The notes below the pieces were generated by a model. That model saw only the letters and a program-made list of their open reading frames with translations, was not told the origin of the DNA and ran no database searches. A DNA stretch of 7,022 nucleotides from Bacillota bacterium (GTDB taxonomy: Bacteria; Bacillota; Dehalobacteriia; UBA4068; UBA4997). Below, piece by piece: positions 1 through 5,367 of this stretch. A program made the translations under genes and the position numbers. Numbering within the stretch: the first letter of the stretch is position 1; each line of letters starts with the position of its first letter. The stretch lies in the NCBI GenBank assembly GCA_017398165.1, contig JAFQHB010000104.1, positions 1 to 7,022 on the forward strand, in the 5' to 3' direction.

Positions 1-801
1 CTTGCCCGCCGCATTGAATTGCAGCGAGGAATTACGCCCGGACTTGCCGGCAAACAGCAGCTGCCCGCTATCCTGCCAGACGCCGAGATTCAGGCAGCAC
101 ACCCGCGCATCATCCGCCAGCGCCGCGCTCAGCTTGCGGTAGTTCTTAATATCCGGCTCAAAAGCCCAGATCTGGCGGTATTGCCCGCCGGTCTGCCCCA
201 GGAATTCCCGCACTGTATCCCCATCATAAGCCCCCAAATCGAGGAAGACCTCATCCCCGCCCGGCTGCAGTATCTGCCAGATACCTGCCCGGTCACTCTC
301 CACATCCCGCATCGCCGCCAGCTCGCCGGACCACAAAGCCTGCAAATAGCCGCGGTACACCCGGCGTGATTCCTCATCCGCCCAGATATCCGCCGCAGCC
401 AACAGCTCATCCCGATGCTCCGCTACAAAGGGCTCGTCCACCAGTGCCTCGCCAAAGAGCGGTACGTGCGGCACCAGCACCTGCTGCTCCCGCGCGATAG
501 CCGAGATATGCTCTATTACCTCCGGCCGTTCCGTGCCAAAGCACACCAGCACCAGCATATCGCCCAGCCGCGCCGCCGCATCGGCATAACGCTCCACCGT
601 AAACCCGGCAAAGCTCTGCCCGCGCACGAATTCATCACTGGCGAAAACAGCCGCCGCACTGAGCCCCCGCTCCGCCAGACGGCACAGTACCTTATCCGCA
701 CCGTCGCCCATACCGTAGAGCACCAGTGGCCGGTCTGTCTCGCTCAGATACTGCCAGATGCAGGAGCCGTGCAGCAATCCCGCCAATTTATTATCCAACA
801 T
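1..801 (-). CDS. FkbM-family SAM-dependent methyltransferase, N-terminal part (runs off the window)
   Basis: The frame is open from an ATG at 801-799 to the window edge, giving 267 residues with no stop, so the gene is 3'-truncated by the window. Residues 26-120 look like a small Rossmann-type domain (VLYGMGDGADKV at 27-38, then ASDEFVRGQSF at 54-64). A helical linker with ADEESRRVY (141-149) follows. The methyltransferase domain then starts: SAM motif I is VFLDLGAYDGDT at 185-196, and the acidic strand-2 motif is AFEPD at 213-217. This two-part layout is common in FkbM proteins of anaerobic Firmicutes, often near glycan or surface-polymer genes. The methylated substrate cannot be told from the sequence. 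A weak SD (GGGGTG) lies 5 bases before the ATG, and an in-frame TAA upstream limits other starts to a GTG 6 bases earlier. The gene lies 43 bases after the antiporter stop and may be co-transcribed with it. Confidence 0.85.
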   Translation of the reverse strand, partial: MLDNKLAGLLHGSCIWQYLSETDRPLVLYGMGDGADKVLCRLAERGLSAAAVFASDEFVRGQSFAGFTVERYADAAARLGDMLVLVCFGTERPEVIEHISAIAREQQVLVPHVPLFGEALVDEPFVAEHRDELLAAADIWADEESRRVYRGYLQALWSGELAAMRDVESDRAGIWQILQPGGDEVFLDLGAYDGDTVREFLGQTGGQYRQIWAFEPDIKNYRKLSAALADDARVCCLNLGVWQDSGQLLFAGKSGRNSSLQFNAAGK

Positions 802-844
802 CGTCACACCCCGTTATTATCGCACTCATTCAGCACACCGCATA

Positions 845-1828
845 TCACATTGTCAACAGCAGGAAAGCCGCATAAGGCGCCACACCCAGCAGCAAAAGCA
901 GCAGATTCAGCAGCGTACCGACTTTACCCGGCCGATGTATCATTCCGCGGCGATTCAGCATTACAAAAGCCATCATCGTGATGGTAGCCGCCACACCGCA
1001 GCCCAACAACACACAGGACTGATAATCAAAAATATAGATCGTCCCCGAGCTGTACAAAAAGTCCGATATCGACATAATGATAAAGTTAAAAAGATTGCTG
1101 CCCAGGATATTGCCGCAGGCAGCATTGTAGTTATTCAGACGGATAAGCTGGATAGTCGATACCAGCTCCGGCAGCGAGGTTGCCACCCCCAGGAATACCG
1201 CCCCGGCAAAGGACGCACCAAGCTGATAGCGTTCGTTGATACGGTCGGTGATAAGGGTAATAGCGACACTCATTACCACCAGCAGCACACTGCACAGCAC
1301 AAAATGCAGCAATATCTGCTGTACCGTCATATCGCTATGGCCATCATCTTCGCTGCCGGCCACATCCATATCGGTACTCAGGCTCCTGACTCCCAGAGCG
1401 TACAGCACGATTATCAGAAACGAAGCGATATTAAAGCCGGCAAAATAAATGTGACACAGATCCAATACCACCAGAGTCAGCAGCCCATACATCAACAGCG
1501 AGAAAACCACCGTATTGCTGTGGCTGCGCGCCACCTGAGTATGCATCACCGTCCGAAAGCCGATCAGCGATATGGCAGAAAGCGATGTGATATTAAAAAG
1601 ATTACTGCCCAGAATATTGCCGACCACCATCTCCGGAATATTCAGGAATACCACCGAAGAAATGCTGGTAAAAAGCTCTGGCAGCGAAGTCACCGCCGCC
1701 AGCATCACACCCCCCAGGAACGCCCCGGAAAGGTCGGTCTTTTTATCCAGCATATCCACGTGATAAGAAAGCTTCATCGAAAGCACGATCACCAACAGCG
1801 CCGCCACAGCATAATAAACAAACAGCAT
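845..1828 (-). CDS. CaCA-family sodium/calcium (cation) antiporter, YrbG-like
   Basis: This is an integral membrane exchanger of the Ca2+:cation antiporter superfamily, expected to move Ca2+ or another cation against Na+ or H+. The two inverted alpha repeats are plain. Counting from the upstream GTG, the first has TSLPEL at 52-57 and GNILGSNLFN at 75-84. The second has TSLPEL at 222-227 and GNILGSNLFN at 244-253. The conserved acidic residues E56 and E226 are both present. About ten hydrophobic segments surround them, split by one charged loop (about 154-175, rich in D, E and S). The length, about 327-332 residues, is normal for the bacterial family. The reading frame also allows a GTG start at 1843, but the SD (GAGGTGG, 1846-1840) overlaps that codon and sits 11 bases before the ATG at 1828, so the ATG is preferred. 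Ion specificity is not visible. Confidence 0.9.
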   Translation of the reverse strand: MLFVYYAVAALLVIVLSMKLSYHVDMLDKKTDLSGAFLGGVMLAAVTSLPELFTSISSVVFLNIPEMVVGNILGSNLFNITSLSAISLIGFRTVMHTQVARSHSNTVVFSLLMYGLLTLVVLDLCHIYFAGFNIASFLIIVLYALGVRSLSTDMDVAGSEDDGHSDMTVQQILLHFVLCSVLLVVMSVAITLITDRINERYQLGASFAGAVFLGVATSLPELVSTIQLIRLNNYNAACGNILGSNLFNFIIMSISDFLYSSGTIYIFDYQSCVLLGCGVAATITMMAFVMLNRRGMIHRPGKVGTLLNLLLLLLGVAPYAAFLLLTM

Positions 1829-1890
1829 CGGGGCTGATTCCACCTCAATAAAACGGCATTTATTATGCTATATATATTGCTGCCGCCCCA

Positions 1891-2868
1891 TCAATATATC
1901 TCAAAACAGCGTTTGACCTTCTCCCGATCCATTCCGGCCGAAAGCGCCGCTATCAACAGCACCCGTGCCTGCTGCGGCGTCAGATCCCCGGCCTCTATCA
2001 GCCCCGGCAGGGAGCTATGTACCAGGCCGGAGCGTGCCCGCGAGGTCAGCACTACCGTCACACCGCGCTGCAGCAGCTTTTCGATCTCGCTGCGTACAGC
2101 ATCCGAGAACGTACCGCTGCCAAACCCGGCCAGCACTACGCCTTTGGCGCCCAGCTCGGCCATATAATGCATCAGGCGGGCGTCTGCACCGCCGGCCATA
2201 TAGAATATCTCTACTTTCTCCGGCCGGGTGATAGCCGCCAGATCAATATTCGCATCCTTGCGGCTGCGGCGCAGCGGCAGACCACCGTAATGCACGTCAC
2301 CGGCCGCCACCCAGCCCAGCGTACCAAACTCGCCGCCGGTCATAGTGTTCACACGGAAGCTGTCTGCCTTCGATACGCCGCGCGCGGTCATAATGGTATC
2401 GTTCATCACCACCAGCACACCCTTGCCGGCGCTCTCTTCCGCAGTAGCCACCGCTACGGCGTTATGCAGGTTTACCGTACCGTCCGGGCTGTATGCCGTA
2501 AAAGGCCGCATCGCACCCACCACGACTACCGGCTTGCTGTCATCCAGCACTATATCCAGAAAGTACGACATCTCCTCCAGCGTATCAGTGCCGGATGTCA
2601 CCACCAGCGCATCCACCGCAGGGTCAGCCAATACCTCGGCCGCACGATGTGCGATGCTGATCCACAGCTCCGGCGAGCCGTTCTCGCTGGCAATACCGCA
2701 GAAAGTCTCGGTCTGCAGCTCGGCCAGCATATTGATCTCCGGGATTGAGTCCAGCAATTCCCTGATGCTGGCTGCACCGGCAGTATACCCCAGCAGATCT
2801 ATCGGCGAATCCGCCATGCCGGCGATAGTACCGCCGGTCGCCAAAATATGCACGTGCTTCTTATCCAT
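1891..2868 (-). CDS. L-asparaginase, cytoplasmic, type II-like sequence
   Basis: The protein hydrolyses L-asparagine to aspartate and ammonia, and some family members also act on glutamine. It has 325 residues, the usual length for the bacterial asparaginase/glutaminase family. The nucleophile loop is ATGGTIAG at 10-17 (catalytic T14), and Y28 matches the family's flap tyrosine. S61 fits the substrate-binding serine. The second threonine/aspartate pair is in SGTDTLEE (T94, D95), and the catalytic lysine is K167 in GVSKADS. GAMRP lies at 118-122. There is no signal peptide: the start is MDKKHVHIL and runs straight into the first strand, so the enzyme should stay in the cytoplasm even though its motifs resemble the periplasmic type II enzymes. 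The position before SGTDT (residue 92) is Ser where most relatives have His. The ATG at 2868-2866 has a loosely placed AGAGGGA upstream. The gene is first in a probable unit with the antiporter and methyltransferase, behind its own promoter and palindrome. Confidence 0.94.
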   Translation of the reverse strand: MDKKHVHILATGGTIAGMADSPIDLLGYTAGAASIRELLDSIPEINMLAELQTETFCGIASENGSPELWISIAHRAAEVLADPAVDALVVTSGTDTLEEMSYFLDIVLDDSKPVVVVGAMRPFTAYSPDGTVNLHNAVAVATAEESAGKGVLVVMNDTIMTARGVSKADSFRVNTMTGGEFGTLGWVAAGDVHYGGLPLRRSRKDANIDLAAITRPEKVEIFYMAGGADARLMHYMAELGAKGVVLAGFGSGTFSDAVRSEIEKLLQRGVTVVLTSRARSGLVHSSLPGLIEAGDLTPQQARVLLIAALSAGMDREKVKRCFEIY

Positions 2869-2899
2869 TTCCGATCCGTTCCCTCTCTTTTGTTCCTTA

Positions 2900-2936
2900 C
2901 ATTATCACTCTATCCCGTGCGGGATAGCTCATTATC
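2900..2936 (-). repeat. Paired GATAATG repeats flanking the palindrome
   Basis: On the minus strand the heptamer GATAATG occurs at 2936-2930 and again at 2906-2900, exactly 30 bp apart. The 18-bp palindrome lies between them. Each copy resembles a -10 hexamer (GATAAT), but neither has a convincing -35 at 16-18 bp. They could be part of the operator architecture, weak alternative promoters, or chance in AT-rich spacer DNA. Confidence 0.4.
2910..2927. promoter_or_regulatory. Perfect 18-bp palindrome, candidate operator for the asparaginase unit
   Basis: The minus strand reads CTATCCCG-CA-CGGGATAG: two perfect 8-base arms around a 2-base centre. It lies 42 bases before the asparaginase start and just downstream of the predicted transcription start near 2931. 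A dimeric repressor bound there would block the polymerase. The 2-base centre and the lack of a following T-run argue against an intrinsic terminator. The regulator is unknown, and no transcription factor gene is in the window. Confidence 0.6.
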
Positions 2937-2937
2937 A

Positions 2938-2966
2938 ATTATATCTGCACCACAAAAGCCCATCAG
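2938..2966 (-). promoter_or_regulatory. Candidate sigma-70/A promoter for the asparaginase unit
   Basis: On the minus strand a consensus -10 hexamer TATAAT is at 2943-2938. It is 17 bp downstream of CTGATG (2966-2961), a weak -35 that matches TTGACA at three of six bases. This predicts a start near 2931 and a 5' leader of about 60 bases that contains the palindrome. It is the best promoter-like arrangement I found in any spacer of the window. Confidence 0.55.
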
Positions 2967-2979
2967 CGCACCAAAAGCC
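2953..2979 (-). repeat. Short direct repeat GGCTTTTG around the -35 region
   Basis: GGCTTTTG occurs on the minus strand at 2979-2972 and 2960-2953. The copies are 19 bp apart, close to two helical turns, and bracket the predicted -35 element. Spacing on one DNA face would suit a pair of activator or repressor half-sites, but eight-base repeats are short and could be chance. Confidence 0.3.
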
Positions 2980-3037
2980 ATCCAAACAGACAGACCCACC
3001 CGCCCGCGCACACAATACGCAGGCAGGCCAGCCTGAA

Positions 3038-3949
3038 TCAACGCTCCTGCAGCCGCAAATACTCAATAGCCGCCGTCGCTGCCACAGCTCCATCAGCAGC
3101 CGCAGTCACCAACTGCCGCAGCGGTTTCCTGCGGCAATCCCCGGCCACGAAAAGCCCCGGCTGCGTCGTCCGGCAATCCTCCCCGGCGGGCACGTAACCC
3201 TGCTCGTCCAGCTCGATGCAGACGGCCAGCGGGGCATTCTCCGGCTCACGACCCACTGCGGCAAAAACACCATCCACCGCCAGATCACGCTCTGCCGTGC
3301 CCGTCCGCAGACGCAGCTTCTCCACCCGCTTATCGCCGATTATCTCGGCCACCACAGTCTGCATATGCAGGATAATATTGCCGGCAGCGCGCACCTTATC
3401 CGCCAATATAGCCTCACCGCGGAATTCCGCCCGCCGGTGTATCAGATGCACCTCATGGCAGATACCCGCCAGAAAGAGAGCCTCGGTCAGTGCTGCACTG
3501 CCGCCGCCGATCACAGCCACCGTGCGCCCGCGATACAGCGCACCGTCACACGTCGCACAATAGGATACTCCCCGTCCGGTCAGCCGCTGCTCACCGGGGC
3601 AGCCGATCAGCCGCGGCTTCACACCTGCCGCCCAGATGATGCTTCTGGCCTGATATTCGGCCTTTTTGGTGCGCACGGTCTTGATATCCCCCGTCGCAGA
3701 CAGCTCCAATACCTGCTCATAGCGCATCGTCAGCCCCAGTGCGTGTACCTGCGCCAGCAGCTTTTGGGCATAATCCACACCGCTCAGCCCCGGCAGTGCC
3801 GGGTAATTATCCACCGACGGGGTAGATATTATCTGCCCGCCGGGCGCACTGCCCTCCAGCAGCAGCACGCTCAGGCCGCCGCGCAGCGCATAAAGAGCCG
3901 CCGTCAGGCCTGCCGTACCGCCGCCTACGATCATTAGATCATATACCAA
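3038..3949 (-). CDS. trxB: Thioredoxin reductase (NADPH, FAD, low-molecular-weight type)
   Basis: This flavoenzyme passes electrons from NAD(P)H through FAD and a redox-active disulfide to thioredoxin or a similar partner in the cytoplasm. It has 303 residues, the normal length. The FAD-binding GGGTAGLTAALYA is at 9-21, the redox centre CATC at 131-134, the second dinucleotide fold VIGGGSAALTEA at 146-157, and HRR at 171-173. The FAD-closing motif GLFVAGDC is at 265-272, followed by KPLRQLVTAAADG as in clostridial TrxB. The NAD(P)H loop has GGGSAA where GGGDSA is usual, so cofactor preference may differ. The start is TTG (3949-3947), chosen because AAGGAGG sits 8 bases upstream and the resulting VYDLMIVGGG start fits the family; an ATG at residue 6 would cut into the first strand. 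The gene begins 3 bases after the mscS stop. A ferredoxin-dependent or related flavin oxidoreductase is a less likely alternative. Confidence 0.93.
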   Translation of the reverse strand: MVYDLMIVGGGTAGLTAALYALRGGLSVLLLEGSAPGGQIISTPSVDNYPALPGLSGVDYAQKLLAQVHALGLTMRYEQVLELSATGDIKTVRTKKAEYQARSIIWAAGVKPRLIGCPGEQRLTGRGVSYCATCDGALYRGRTVAVIGGGSAALTEALFLAGICHEVHLIHRRAEFRGEAILADKVRAAGNIILHMQTVVAEIIGDKRVEKLRLRTGTAERDLAVDGVFAAVGREPENAPLAVCIELDEQGYVPAGEDCRTTQPGLFVAGDCRRKPLRQLVTAAADGAVAATAAIEYLRLQER

Positions 3950-3952
3950 GAC

Positions 3953-4756
3953 CTAATCCTCCTTTTTGATATGCACATCCAGCTGCGGATACGGAATACT
4001 GATCTGCTCCCGCTGGAAGGCACGCAAGATTTCTTCTTTTATGTAATAATAAACTGCCCAATAATTCTCGTTTTTACACCACACGCGGAAATCAATATCT
4101 ACCGAGGACTCCCCGTGTCCTGTCACACCGATCAGCATAGCGGGATCCTTCAGAATCAGCGGGTTTCTGTCCGCAATATCACGCAGAGTAGCCTTTACCT
4201 TGTCCAGATCATCGTCATATCCCACCGATACCACCGAGTCGACGCGGCGATTCTCGGCATAGGAGTAATTGGTGATAACACCGCCGACCAGCGTATTATT
4301 CGGCACTACCACGAATTTATTATCCAAAGTATGCAGACGGCAATTAAAAAGATGGATCTCATCCACCACACCATTTACCGAAGCAGTCTCGACATAATCG
4401 CCGCGGTCAAACGGCTTGTTGATAATGATGAGAATACCCGCCGCCAGATTGGACAGGCTATCCTGCAATGCCAGAGCGATAGCCGCACAAGCCGCCGACA
4501 TAACCGCGATCATTGATACGATGGAAACGCCCATATTGCTCAGTACGATAGTCGCCAGCAGGATATACAGCGCCACCTTGACACAGGTGCGGACATACCC
4601 GATAATGATAGGATCCAGACGGCTTTTGGAGAAAATTCCGTCCACAAATTTCAACGCCAGCTTAATGGCGATCATACCGATTATCAGTATCAACGCCGAG
4701 CTGATTATGTTAGTACCCATCTTTTCCAGGGCTTCCACCAGAAAATCCCATTTCAT
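3953..4756 (-). CDS. mscS: MscS-family small-conductance mechanosensitive channel
   Basis: This inner-membrane channel opens under membrane tension and releases solutes on osmotic downshock. It has 267 residues, slightly shorter than E. coli MscS (286). Two outer helices are at about 14-36 and 58-76. The pore-lining TM3 starts near 80 and carries the Ala/Gly-rich stretch leading to LALQDSLSNLAAG (95-107), which corresponds closely to LALQGSLSNLAAG in E. coli MscS. The beta domain follows, with KPFDRGDYVE (114-123), TLDNKFVVVPNN (143-154) and ITNYS (161-165). The C-terminal alpha/beta vestibule ends in ISIPYPQLDVHIKKED (252-267). The pore helix has Asp (D99) where E. coli has Gly, which is unusual inside the TM3 hinge region. 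The ATG at 4756-4754 has GGGGGA 6 bases upstream. It follows a 162-base spacer after the cobalamin genes and overlaps the trxB ribosome binding site. Confidence 0.94.
   Translation of the reverse strand: MKWDFLVEALEKMGTNIISSALILIIGMIAIKLALKFVDGIFSKSRLDPIIIGYVRTCVKVALYILLATIVLSNMGVSIVSMIAVMSAACAAIALALQDSLSNLAAGILIIINKPFDRGDYVETASVNGVVDEIHLFNCRLHTLDNKFVVVPNNTLVGGVITNYSYAENRRVDSVVSVGYDDDLDKVKATLRDIADRNPLILKDPAMLIGVTGHGESSVDIDFRVWCKNENYWAVYYYIKEEILRAFQREQISIPYPQLDVHIKKED
3958..3964 (-). promoter_or_regulatory. Strong ribosome binding site that fixes the TTG start of trxB
   Basis: AAGGAGG on the minus strand lies 8 bases before TTG at 3949. It is made of the last codons of mscS (Lys, Glu and part of the final Asp codon before the TAG). 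The anti-SD match is strong and optimally spaced for the TTG, not for the later in-frame ATG. Confidence 0.8.
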
Positions 4757-4827
4757 ATTGCTTCCCCCATTTTGTCTTTAGATTTTTTTGAAATTAAAGC
4801 GGCTCGTCCGTGCGGCCTTAGTTACGG

Positions 4828-4842
4828 CGCAGGCTGCCTGCG
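4828..4842. other. GC-rich hairpin in the cob-mscS spacer
   Basis: The plus strand reads CGCAGG-CTG-CCTGCG: perfect 6-bp arms with a 3-base loop, and a further outer CGG/CCG match on the minus-strand transcript (CGG at 4852-4850 with CCG at 4827-4825) across a bulge. Nothing resembling a T-run follows on either strand. It may slow polymerase or protect an mRNA end, but it is not a standard terminator. Confidence 0.4.
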
Positions 4843-4860
4843 ATCCTGCCGCGGCATATC

Positions 4861-4882
4861 AATATCAATTCCATCTGATATT
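4861..4882. repeat. AT-rich inverted repeat in the cob-mscS spacer
   Basis: AATATCA (4861-4867) and TGATATT (4876-4882) are perfect 7-base inverted arms separated by 8 bases. The total centre-to-centre distance is about 15 bp, which could suit a dimeric regulator upstream of mscS. It is AT-rich and short, so chance is a real alternative. Confidence 0.3.
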
Positions 4883-4906
4883 TACCACCACCCCATCAGC
4901 CGTCTT

Positions 4907-4942
4907 TTCTGACTTTTATCATTTTTCTGATTTTTCCGACTT
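4907..4942 (-). repeat. Four-unit 9-bp tandem repeat across the 3' end of the short CobU gene
   Basis: Read on the minus strand the units are AAGTCGGAA, AAATCAGAA, AAATGATAA and AAGTCAGAA. The first two encode Lys-Ser-Glu twice. The third carries Lys followed by tandem stops TGA and TAA. The fourth would encode Lys-Ser-Glu again beyond the stop. The repeat therefore straddles the stop codon. Confidence 0.55.
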
Positions 4943-5332
4943 CAGCACCTGCGGCATCCCGCAATAAATGCGTATCACCCCGCGCGCCCGCGCCGCCAGA
5001 TCACAGCACACACGCCCCACGATCTCGCGGTAGGCTCGCCCCGCAGCCTCCACCGGCACCAGCCCCAGGCCGACTTCATCACAGATGACGACCATATCCT
5101 CCGGCAGCCCGGCCAAGAGCGCGTTTATCTCCTGCTGCGCCAGCCCGGCCTGCTGCATCCGCGCCAGCAGCGCCTCCAGATCATCCAGCACCGCCGCGCC
5201 CGCGGGCAGTTCCAGCGCACCGTTTTGCCAGGTCAGCACCGCACCGTCCGCCACCTGCTCCTGCTTCAGTGAAAACTCCTGCAGCGCCCATACCAGCTTG
5301 CCCTGATGGCTGCCGCCAATCACCAGATACAT
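4919..5332 (-). CDS. Short CobU-like protein (degenerate adenosylcobinamide kinase/guanylyltransferase homologue)
   Basis: This 137-residue protein is homologous to CobU but shorter than the usual roughly 180 residues. Numbering here starts from an ATG two codons upstream. The N-terminus YLVIGGSHQGKL keeps the P-loop outline (GGSHQGK, 8-14), but position 15 is Leu where the Ser/Thr that helps bind Mg-nucleotide should be. The segment holding the guanylylated His of CobU is missing: only about 35 residues separate the P-loop from VLDDLEALL (50-58), which matches LLECxTxxxxN. The C-terminal half is canonical, with DEVGLGLVP (87-95), then AYREIVGRV and AARARGVIRIYCGMP. The second ATG (5332-5330) is chosen because GAGGTG lies 7 bases upstream, while it is only 1 base from the first ATG (5338-5336). 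It is last in the cob cluster, after cobS. It may be a non-catalytic partner of CobU or a single-function enzyme, which the sequence does not settle. Confidence 0.8.
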   Translation of the reverse strand: MYLVIGGSHQGKLVWALQEFSLKQEQVADGAVLTWQNGALELPAGAAVLDDLEALLARMQQAGLAQQEINALLAGLPEDMVVICDEVGLGLVPVEAAGRAYREIVGRVCCDLAARARGVIRIYCGMPQVLKSEKSEK

Positions 5333-5339
5333 AACCATT

Positions 5340-5345
5340 CACCTC
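5340..5345 (-). promoter_or_regulatory. Ribosome binding site deciding the start of the short CobU-like gene
   Basis: GAGGTG on the minus strand is 1 base from the first ATG (5338) and 7 bases from the second (5332). Normal SD spacing favours the second, giving an N-terminus of MYLVIGG, which also matches CobU proteins that begin right at the first strand. Confidence 0.65.
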
Positions 5346-5367
5346 GTATTTTCAGCCGGGATTTATG

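Larger units (their letters stand above)
4757..4918. other. Spacer between the cobalamin genes and mscS
   Basis: This 162-base stretch has no supported gene. It contains an A-rich stretch near mscS, two small dyads listed separately, and the end of a 9-bp repeat from the upstream gene. I found no hairpin with a T-run on the minus strand, so no classic intrinsic terminator separates the cob genes from mscS. I also found no -35/-10 pair of good quality. Read-through from the cob operon into mscS-trxB is therefore possible. Confidence 0.5.

Noticed and set aside
129..410. A 93-codon minus-strand frame inside the first gene
   Set aside because: It lies in a different frame from the continuous 267-codon methyltransferase frame, which has SAM motifs. 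The alternative is Cys/Trp/Arg-rich with no family match.
758..1837. A 359-codon plus-strand open frame opposite the antiporter
   Set aside because: The translation is dominated by His, Gln, Arg and Lys, as expected when the reverse complement of a membrane protein gene is read. No SD or domain supports it.
1847..1890. AT-rich TATATATA and CATAAT in the asparaginase-antiporter spacer, considered as a promoter
   Set aside because: No -35-like sequence lies 16-18 bp upstream; the region before it is GC-rich (GGGGCGGC). An AT-only stem there is too weak to call a terminator.
3024..3035. Dyad CAGGC-CA-GCCTG just after the trxB stop, considered as a terminator
   Set aside because: The stem is only 5 bp with a 2-base centre and no T-run follows on the minus strand.
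2345..3937. A 530-codon open frame on the plus strand opposite trxB and the asparaginase
   Set aside because: It runs antisense to two strongly supported enzymes, crosses their spacer, and its translation is rich in Arg, His, Pro and Gln with no recognisable domain. It is a composition shadow of GC-rich codons.
4774..4797. A-run (minus strand) with CTTTA/TAAAG ends in front of mscS, considered as a terminator or promoter
   Set aside because: The arms are 5 bp with a long loop, the T-run lies on the wrong strand for the cob operon, and TCTAAA has no -35 partner at a proper distance.
4757..4918. Possible cobalamin riboswitch next to the cob genes
   Set aside because: The spacer is downstream of the cob genes, is too short for a full cobalamin riboswitch, and shows no B12-box-like sequence. 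Any riboswitch would be expected right of 7022.
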